Shown here piece by piece: positions 34,254 to 39,404 of a stretch of DNA of 39,404 nt (position 1 is the stretch's first letter; each line of letters starts with the position of its first letter). The notes beneath the pieces are model-generated. The model made no database searches and was not told the origin of the DNA. It saw only the letters and a list, made by a program, of their open reading frames with translations. Source of the DNA: Kiritimatiellia bacterium (GTDB lineage: Bacteria; Verrucomicrobiota; Kiritimatiellia; RFP12; UBA1067); assembly GCA_017563185.1 (NCBI GenBank), contig JAFXIL010000196.1, forward strand, positions 1-39,404, written 5' to 3'. Made by a program: the position numbers and the translations under genes.

Positions 34254-36757
34254 CTCGCGTCCTCCGAAAGAGCGTATGCGGCCGCGCTCCTGCCTGCAAT
34301 CTCGGCGTCGCGGCTCACCCAGTCCACAAGGTCGTACACGCGCACAACGTTGCCCGCGGCGAAAACACCGGGCAAAGTGGTCGCCATCTCGGGCGTCACC
34401 TTGGGTCCGCGCGTGGCGGGGTCGATCTCGGCGCCGGCCTTGCGTGTGAGCTCGTTCTCGGGGATGAGTCCGCAGGAGAGGAGCAACGTGTCGCAGTCGA
34501 AGTGCATCTCGGTGCCGGGAATCGGCTTTAGATCATCGTCCACCTTCGAAACCTTCACGCCCGTCACATGGTCGCGTCCCTCTACGTCCGTCACCGTGTG
34601 CGAGAGGAGCAGGGGAATGTTGTAGTCGTTGAGGCACTGCACAACGTTACGCATGAGCCCCGAGCTCTTCTTCATGATCTCAACGCAGGCGAGCACCTTC
34701 GCGCCGGAGAACGTGAGGCGGCGGGCCATGATGAGGCCGATGTCGCCCGAGCCAAGGATCACCACGCGCCTTCCGGGCATGATGCCGTCCATGTTCACGA
34801 GCCTCTGAACGGTGCCGGCGGTGTAGACGCCTGCGGGACGCGTTCCGGGCGTCATCAGCGCGCCGCGCGGACGCTCCCGGCATCCCATGGCGAGAACCAC
34901 GCTCTTCGCCTTGTAAACCCTCAGGCCGCCCTTCGGGCTCATCGCCGTCACGTGTATCGGCAGTTTGCACGAAGTAGAGTCGGCCCTCATCGGCTGCACG
35001 TCGAGAACCATCGTGCCGCACACAAGCGGAATGTCAAGCTCCTCCGCGCGCTCGATGAAGCGGTACGCGTATTCGGGGCCTGTGAGCTCCTCCTTGAAGC
35101 GGTGGAGGCCGAACCCGTTGTGGATGCACTGCTGCAGGATGCCGCCCGGCGCGTCGTCGCGCTCAAGAACGAGCACGTTCGCGGCGCCCGCCTCCTTGGC
35201 GGCGATGGCGGCGGCGAGGCCTGCGGGGCCTGCGCCGATCACGAGAACGTCCAGCACTCCGCAGGCGTTCAGTGCATCGTATTTGCTGGAGGCGCCGAGC
35301 GCCTTGGGAGCGGTCTTGCGCGAGACGAGGAAGGCGTCCGGCGGCAAGCCCAGCTCCTGCGCGAGTATCTCGATCACGCGTGGCGTGCAGAACCCGCCCT
35401 GGCAGCGGCCCATGCCGCCGCGCGTACGGCGCTTCACTCCGTCGAGCGTGCGCGCGCCAACTCGGGCGCGAATCGCGGCGCGTATCTCGCCTTCGGTCAC
35501 GCCTTCGCAGCGGCAGATCACGCGCCCGTATGCGGGATCGCGCGCCACGAGCTCGCCGAGCTCGTCGGGGCGCATTTCGCGCGTCTTTGGCCACCAGCTG
35601 ACATCCTTCGAAATCTGATTGGGGTTCTTGCGCGAAACGCCAAGCCGGGCGGTGACCTTCTCGGCCATCCAGCGTCCGATCGCAGGCGCGGAGGTAAGGC
35701 CAGGCGATTCAACGCCCACGGCGTTGAAGAACATCGGCGCGTCCGGAGCTTCGCCGAGAATGAAGTCGCCCACCGTGGTCTCGTGCGCGCGGAGGCCCGA
35801 GAACTCTGTGATCACCTTGTTGAGGGGAAGAGCGGGATAGGTGCGGCGCGCGCCGGCCTTGACCTTCTCGAGTCCGGCGTAGGTGGTGGCCTTGTCCTCC
35901 TTGTCGGGGATGTCCTCGGCAGTGGGGCCAACGATCACCGTGCCATCGACGGTAGGCGAAACGAGGATGCCCTTGCCCATCTTCGAGGGCACCTGGAACA
36001 TCGTGGCGGAGAAAGTGCCGTCTTCGTCCTTGTCGAGCATCAGATACTCGCCACGGCGCGCCTCAATGTTGTATTTTGTGGCGCTAACAAGGTTGTTGAG
36101 CTCGTCGGAGTGAATGCCGGCGACGTTCACGACGGCCTTGGCCGCGAACTCGCGTCCATCGGCGCATGTCACGAACCAGCCATTGCCGTCATCTGCGCGG
36201 CGGATGTCCGTGACCTTGGCGTCGAAGGCGAACTCCACGCCGTTTGCGGCGGCGTTCTCGGCGGCGCGGAACGTGAGCTCGTAGGGGCAGCAGATGCCGC
36301 CCGTGGGGGCCCAGAGCGCGGCAACGGCCTCGGGGGAGACGTTCGGCTCGCGGCGGCGAAGCTCTTCCTGCCCGAGGATTTCCACGGGAACGCCGTTCTT
36401 CGCGGCCTTCTGCACTAGATCGCCGAGCGCGGCCTTCTCCTCGTCGTTGAAGGCGAGGACGAGCGAACCGTTCCTCACGAACGGCGCGCGAAGCTCGCGG
36501 CAGACGTCCTCGAATATGCGGTTGCCGAGCACGTTGAACTTAGCCTTGTTCGTGCCGGGCTTCGCATCGAAACCGGCATGCACAATGGCGCTGTTCGCCT
36601 TGGACGCGCCCTCCGCCACGTCGCTCCCAGCCTCGAGAACGCGCACGTTGAGGTTCCAGCGGCTGAGCTCGCGCGCTATGAAACAACCCACAACTCCAGC
36701 GCCCACCACGAGCACGTCGCTCGCGGCCGCGCGCTGCACGCCACGCATCGTCTCCAT
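34250..36757 (-). CDS. Fused GlpA/GlpO-like FAD dehydrogenase and NAD(P)/FAD oxidoreductase
   Basis: 835 residues from ATG 36757, four bases after the oadB stop, with AGAGG eight bases upstream. Order: a DAO-type FAD domain (VVGAGVVG about 17-24, body to about 390); a BFD-like [2Fe-2S] domain with cysteines 415, 417, 452 and 457 (CRC and CQGGFC); then a second flavoprotein with FAD motif GAGPAG at 508-513 and an NAD(P)-type motif GSGDIG near 670. In many anaerobes these are two separate proteins next to DUF1667, annotated as glycerol-3-phosphate dehydrogenase-like. Here they are one chain. Likely substrate is glycerol-3-phosphate or another hydroxy acid, with electrons passed from one flavin to the other; this is inferred from family knowledge. 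Confidence 0.85.
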   Translation of the reverse strand: METMRGVQRAAASDVLVVGAGVVGCFIARELSRWNLNVRVLEAGSDVAEGASKANSAIVHAGFDAKPGTNKAKFNVLGNRIFEDVCRELRAPFVRNGSLVLAFNDEEKAALGDLVQKAAKNGVPVEILGQEELRRREPNVSPEAVAALWAPTGGICCPYELTFRAAENAAANGVEFAFDAKVTDIRRADDGNGWFVTCADGREFAAKAVVNVAGIHSDELNNLVSATKYNIEARRGEYLMLDKDEDGTFSATMFQVPSKMGKGILVSPTVDGTVIVGPTAEDIPDKEDKATTYAGLEKVKAGARRTYPALPLNKVITEFSGLRAHETTVGDFILGEAPDAPMFFNAVGVESPGLTSAPAIGRWMAEKVTARLGVSRKNPNQISKDVSWWPKTREMRPDELGELVARDPAYGRVICRCEGVTEGEIRAAIRARVGARTLDGVKRRTRGGMGRCQGGFCTPRVIEILAQELGLPPDAFLVSRKTAPKALGASSKYDALNACGVLDVLVIGAGPAGLAAAIAAKEAGAANVLVLERDDAPGGILQQCIHNGFGLHRFKEELTGPEYAYRFIERAEELDIPLVCGTMVLDVQPMRADSTSCKLPIHVTAMSPKGGLRVYKAKSVVLAMGCRERPRGALMTPGTRPAGVYTAGTVQRLVNMDGIMPGRRVVILGSGDIGLIMARRLTFSGAKVLACVEIMKKSSGLMRNVVQCLNDYNIPLLLSHTVTDVEGRDHVTGVKVSKVDDDLKPIPGTEMHFDCDTLLLSCGLIPENELTRKAGAEIDPATRGPKVTPEMATTLPGVFAAGNVVRVYDLVDWVSRDAEIAGRSAAAYALSEDAR

Positions 36758-36761
36758 CGCG

Positions 36762-38327
36762 CTAGCCTCTGCAGAGGGTGTAGAGAACGCCGGCCACAAC
36801 GGCGGAGCCGATCACGCCCGAGACGTTCGGGCCCATGGCCTGCATGAGGATGAAGTTCGTGGGATCGTTGCCGAGCGACACCTTGTTCGAGACGCGCGCG
36901 GCCATCGGCACTGCGGAGACGCCTGCAGAGCCGATGAGCGGATTCACCTTCTCCTTCGAGACGAGGTTCATGAGCTTCGCCATCAGAACGCCTGCGGCCG
37001 TGCCCACGCAGAACGCGCAGAGGCCGAGCGCGAGGATGCCGAGCGTCGTCGCGGAGAGGAACTTCTCGCACGCAAGCTTCGAGCCCACGGAGAGGCCGAG
37101 CATGATCGTGACGATGTTGATGAGCGCGTTGGACATCGTATCGGAGATGCGCGCCACCGAGGGACCGGCCTCCTTTGCGAGGTTGCCGAGCATGAGCGCT
37201 CCGATGAGCGGCACGGCACTGGGCAGCAGCACGGCGCAGAGGAGGAGCACTATCAGCGGGAAGCAGATCTTCTCGATCTTCTTCACCTCGCGCAGCGGCG
37301 GCATCTTGATGAGGCGCTCTTCCTTCGTGGTGAGCGCGTTCATGATCGGGGGCTGGATGATTGGGACGAGCGCCATGTAGCTGTACGCAGCCACGGCGAT
37401 CGCGCCGAGCAGGTCCGGGGCCAGGCGGCTAGTGAGCCAGATGGCCGTGGGGCCGTCCGCGCCGCCGATGATGCCGATGGACGCCGCCGCCTTGAGCGGG
37501 GCCACGCCGAAGAAGTCGCTGCCGAACACCGCCGCGAGGCCGAGCGCGCCGAAGAGCGCGAAGAAGATGCCGAACTGGGCGGCGCCGCCGAGGAGCGCCA
37601 TCTTCGGATTGGCGATCAGCGGGCCGAAGTCGGTCATCGCGCCCACGCCCATGAAGATCATGATCGGGAACACGCCCGTGTCGATTCCGAACTTGAAGAA
37701 GTAGTAGAGGAAGCCGCCCGGCTCGATGATGCCGCCCGTCATCACCGGCACTCCGCTCGCAAGGAACGTTATCACGCCGTCATGCATCATCGCCGGAGCG
37801 GTGACGCCGGCGAGCGGACAGTTCGCGAGAAGTCCGCCGAAGCCGATCGGCAGCAGCAGCAACGGCTCGAAACCCTTCACGATCGCAAGGTACATCATCA
37901 CGAGACATAGCGGAATCATGATAAGCTGGCCAACGCCGTACGGCATGCCGAAGAGCGTCTTCACCTCATGTCCCTTGACGAATGCGCCTACGTCGTCGAA
38001 GTATCCGCCGATCCAGTCGCCCTTCTTAACGGGATGCTTCTCGGTGGAGAATGCCTTTATCTGATTCTCGTTGACAACCCAGAATCCGTTCTTGTTGGCG
38101 TATTCGGAGGCAGGAAGAAGTCCCCTGTTGAAGTCTGGCTTTGCCGGACGGTCCGACTCGGCGAAATTGCCGGTGATGTAGGCAGGTGCCTCCTTGCGGG
38201 CGAATCCGGCGATGCCGGTGTCGCCCGAGAGATCCTTGACCTTGCCAAGAGTCGTCTTCCAGTCGCCCTCGGCCTGCACGCCCAGCGCGCAGGCTGCAAC
38301 CACAAGAGCCATCAAGAACTTTTTCAT
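36762..38327 (-). CDS. oadB: Na+-translocating decarboxylase beta subunit with N-terminal extension
   Basis: 521 residues; family members are about 375-430. The core from about residue 125 is a multi-helix membrane protein that pumps Na+ using decarboxylation energy. [13 protein letters not shown] (about 290) and [20 protein letters not shown] (about 465) are the conserved ion-channel motifs. Ahead of it is a signal-like segment ([18 protein letters not shown]) and about 105 soluble residues that I do not recognise (with [16 protein letters not shown]). The ATG at 38327 has AGGTGA upstream, directly bordering a heptamer tandem repeat. Its neighbour oadA supplies the carboxyltransferase/biotin subunit; no oadG (gamma) gene is visible in the window. 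Confidence 0.9.
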   Translation of the reverse strand: MKKFLMALVVAACALGVQAEGDWKTTLGKVKDLSGDTGIAGFARKEAPAYITGNFAESDRPAKPDFNRGLLPASEYANKNGFWVVNENQIKAFSTEKHPVKKGDWIGGYFDDVGAFVKGHEVKTLFGMPYGVGQLIMIPLCLVMMYLAIVKGFEPLLLLPIGFGGLLANCPLAGVTAPAMMHDGVITFLASGVPVMTGGIIEPGGFLYYFFKFGIDTGVFPIMIFMGVGAMTDFGPLIANPKMALLGGAAQFGIFFALFGALGLAAVFGSDFFGVAPLKAAASIGIIGGADGPTAIWLTSRLAPDLLGAIAVAAYSYMALVPIIQPPIMNALTTKEERLIKMPPLREVKKIEKICFPLIVLLLCAVLLPSAVPLIGALMLGNLAKEAGPSVARISDTMSNALINIVTIMLGLSVGSKLACEKFLSATTLGILALGLCAFCVGTAAGVLMAKLMNLVSKEKVNPLIGSAGVSAVPMAARVSNKVSLGNDPTNFILMQAMGPNVSGVIGSAVVAGVLYTLCRG

Positions 38328-38338
38328 GTCGTCGTCAC

Positions 38339-38367
38339 CTATTCACTATTCACTATCCACTATTCAC
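38339..38367. repeat. Heptamer tandem repeat CTATTCA, four copies
   Basis: Four 7-base units in a row (38339-38366), the third with one change (CTATCCA). On the minus strand the unit reads TGAATAG and the last copy runs into the AGGTGA ribosome site of oadB. The tract fills half of the oadA-oadB gap. Confidence 0.85.
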
Positions 38368-38376
38368 GCTCACGAT

Positions 38377-38394
38377 GATCGGCATTAGCCGATC
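38377..38394 (-). other. Hairpin over the oadA stop codon
   Basis: Perfect 7-bp stem GATCGGC/GCCGATC with loop TAAT, in which the TAA is the oadA stop. No U-tract follows, so it is more likely an mRNA stability or processing element between oadA and oadB than a terminator. Confidence 0.45.
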
Positions 38395-39404
38395 GTCGCG
38401 AGAACGTCGCCCGTGGCAACCTTGTCGGTCGCGTTCACCAAGACGGTGACGGTGCCGTCGCAAGGAGCCGTGACGGGCGTCTCCATCTTCATCACGTCCA
38501 TGACGAGGATTTCGTCGCCCTTGGAGATGGCGGAGCCGCTCTGGGCGGTGACGCGCAGCACGGTGCCAGGCACGGGTGCCTTGACTTCCTGACCGCCGGC
38601 AGGCGCCGCAGCCGCGGGAGCGGCGGCCTTGATGCCGGCTTCCGCCTTGAAGTCCACGCTCCTGCCGTTCACCACGGCCTTGCCGTCGCCCTTGATCTCA
38701 ACGCCGTACGCCTTGCCGTTGATCGTGACGGTGACAGGACCACCCTTGCCGCCTGCGGGCTTCGCCTCTTCGGCGAAGCGGCAGCCCATGGGGGCCTTGG
38801 ACGGATCCTTGAGGAAGAGGATGCCCTTCTCCTTGCAGGATGCGGCGATGAACACGTTCTCGTCCGTGACGGGAAGGCCGGCGTCCTCGAGCATCTTCTT
38901 TGCCACCTTGCCGCCCTTCTTCGGATCGGCGTCGTTCATTTCAAGCACGGTCTTCGTGGTGGGCTGGCTGTACGCCTTGTTGAGGTCGCTCGAAGCCATG
39001 AACTCGCTGGCCTTCTTCACGATCTCGGGATCCGGCGGAACGGGCGTCTTGCCGAAGTAGCCGAGCACCATCTTCGCATAGCCGGGCGAGAACTTCTTGA
39101 ACTTGCCGAACATGACGTTCTGGATCGCCTGCTGCGCGTAGAACTGCGAGACGGGCGTCACGGACGTGCCGAAGCCGCCGAGGCGCACGCAGTCGTACAT
39201 CTCGGCGATCATGTCGTCGTACTTGTCCATCATGTTGTTGTCGCGGAGCATCTGCGTGTTCGCGGTGAGCGCGCCGCCGGGCATCGGGCTCCACACGATC
39301 TGCGGGTTGACGCTCATCGCCTCCGGCGGGAGGAAGTACTTCGACATGGCGTTCTTGAAGGAGTCCTCCGCCTTCTTGATCTTGTTGATGTTGAAGTCGA
39401 AGCC
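38385..39404 (-). CDS. oadA: Oxaloacetate/pyruvate carboxylase-type alpha subunit, C-terminal part with biotin domain
   Basis: The frame is open to the window edge; 339 residues are visible and the catalytic TIM barrel is mostly missing. Residues GGALTANTQMLRDN and ARVGGFGTSVTPVSQ-like sequence (seen as RLGGFGTSVTPVSQ) belong to the PYC_OADA conserved carboxylase domain. After an Ala/Pro-rich linker comes a biotinyl domain; the biotin lysine is in DVMKMET, its codon at 38487-38489. The usual AMKM is VMKM here. With oadB it should form a membrane-bound biotin decarboxylase that exports Na+. Whether the substrate is oxaloacetate or another acid cannot be told from this part. Confidence 0.85.
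   Translation of the reverse strand, partial: GFDFNINKIKKAEDSFKNAMSKYFLPPEAMSVNPQIVWSPMPGGALTANTQMLRDNNMMDKYDDMIAEMYDCVRLGGFGTSVTPVSQFYAQQAIQNVMFGKFKKFSPGYAKMVLGYFGKTPVPPDPEIVKKASEFMASSDLNKAYSQPTTKTVLEMNDADPKKGGKVAKKMLEDAGLPVTDENVFIAASCKEKGILFLKDPSKAPMGCRFAEEAKPAGGKGGPVTVTINGKAYGVEIKGDGKAVVNGRSVDFKAEAGIKAAAPAAAAPAGGQEVKAPVPGTVLRVTAQSGSAISKGDEILVMDVMKMETPVTAPCDGTVTVLVNATDKVATGDVLATIG

Overview
The window looks like chromosomal DNA of a GC-rich, Gram-negative, probably anaerobic bacterium. The best guess is an uncultured gut-type member of the PVC group (Kiritimatiellae/Lentisphaerae-like Verrucomicrobiota). This lineage is an inference from gene content: DUF6807 next to Gfo/Idh/MocA and XylR-type fragments, a GH106-like hydrolase, an M60 protease, a sialidase, a Na+-pumping decarboxylase and a fused GlpA/GlpO-like oxidoreductase. 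Lnt, secreted hydrolases and Bat-type proteins indicate an outer membrane. Apart from the partial first gene, purM and a regulator fragment, all genes lie on the minus strand.
Layout: (1) 1-2570 holds the 3' end of an Agl23-like membrane protein, a secreted DUF6807 protein, and a deletion scar with the C-terminal stub of a sugar oxidoreductase beside the N-terminal stub of a XylR-type regulator. (2) 2568-6142 is a Bat-type operon: a small coiled-coil membrane protein, a BatD/BatE-like fusion, and a BatD-like protein with an SH3-like end. (3) 6210-10541 holds aconitase behind a clear promoter, followed by a secreted M60 metalloprotease. (4) 10582-16179 is a tightly coupled operon (three ATGA overlaps): alkaline phosphatase, YibE/F, glycosyltransferase, heparinase-like lyase. 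(5) 16203-16457 is a tiny unit encoding a 32-residue basic protein, apparently on a leaderless mRNA, and tRNA-Cys. (6) 16477-21144 holds a solute-binding protein, a sialidase and lnt behind a long structured leader or small RNA. (7) 21158-25357 holds an MBL hydrolase and a very large GH106-like glycosidase, separated by a nested inverted repeat. (8) 25388-30793 is rpoD, a membrane-anchored RRM protein, an aroK-aroB fusion and alr. (9) 30848-32544 is purM, divergent from rpoD, and a Gly/Tyr-rich secreted protein. (10) 32648-39404 is oadA (partial), oadB with an unusual N-terminal extension, a fused FAD oxidoreductase, DUF1667 and a small penicillin-binding protein.
Taken together, the secreted sialidase, M60 protease, GH106-like hydrolase, heparinase-like lyase and phosphatase suggest a life on host or plant glycoconjugates. 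The oad genes suggest sodium-coupled fermentation. The least explained items are the structured RNA before the solute-binding protein, the membrane-anchored RRM protein, the 32-residue protein/tRNA-Cys unit, the oadB extension, and the inverted repeat near 21.8 kb.
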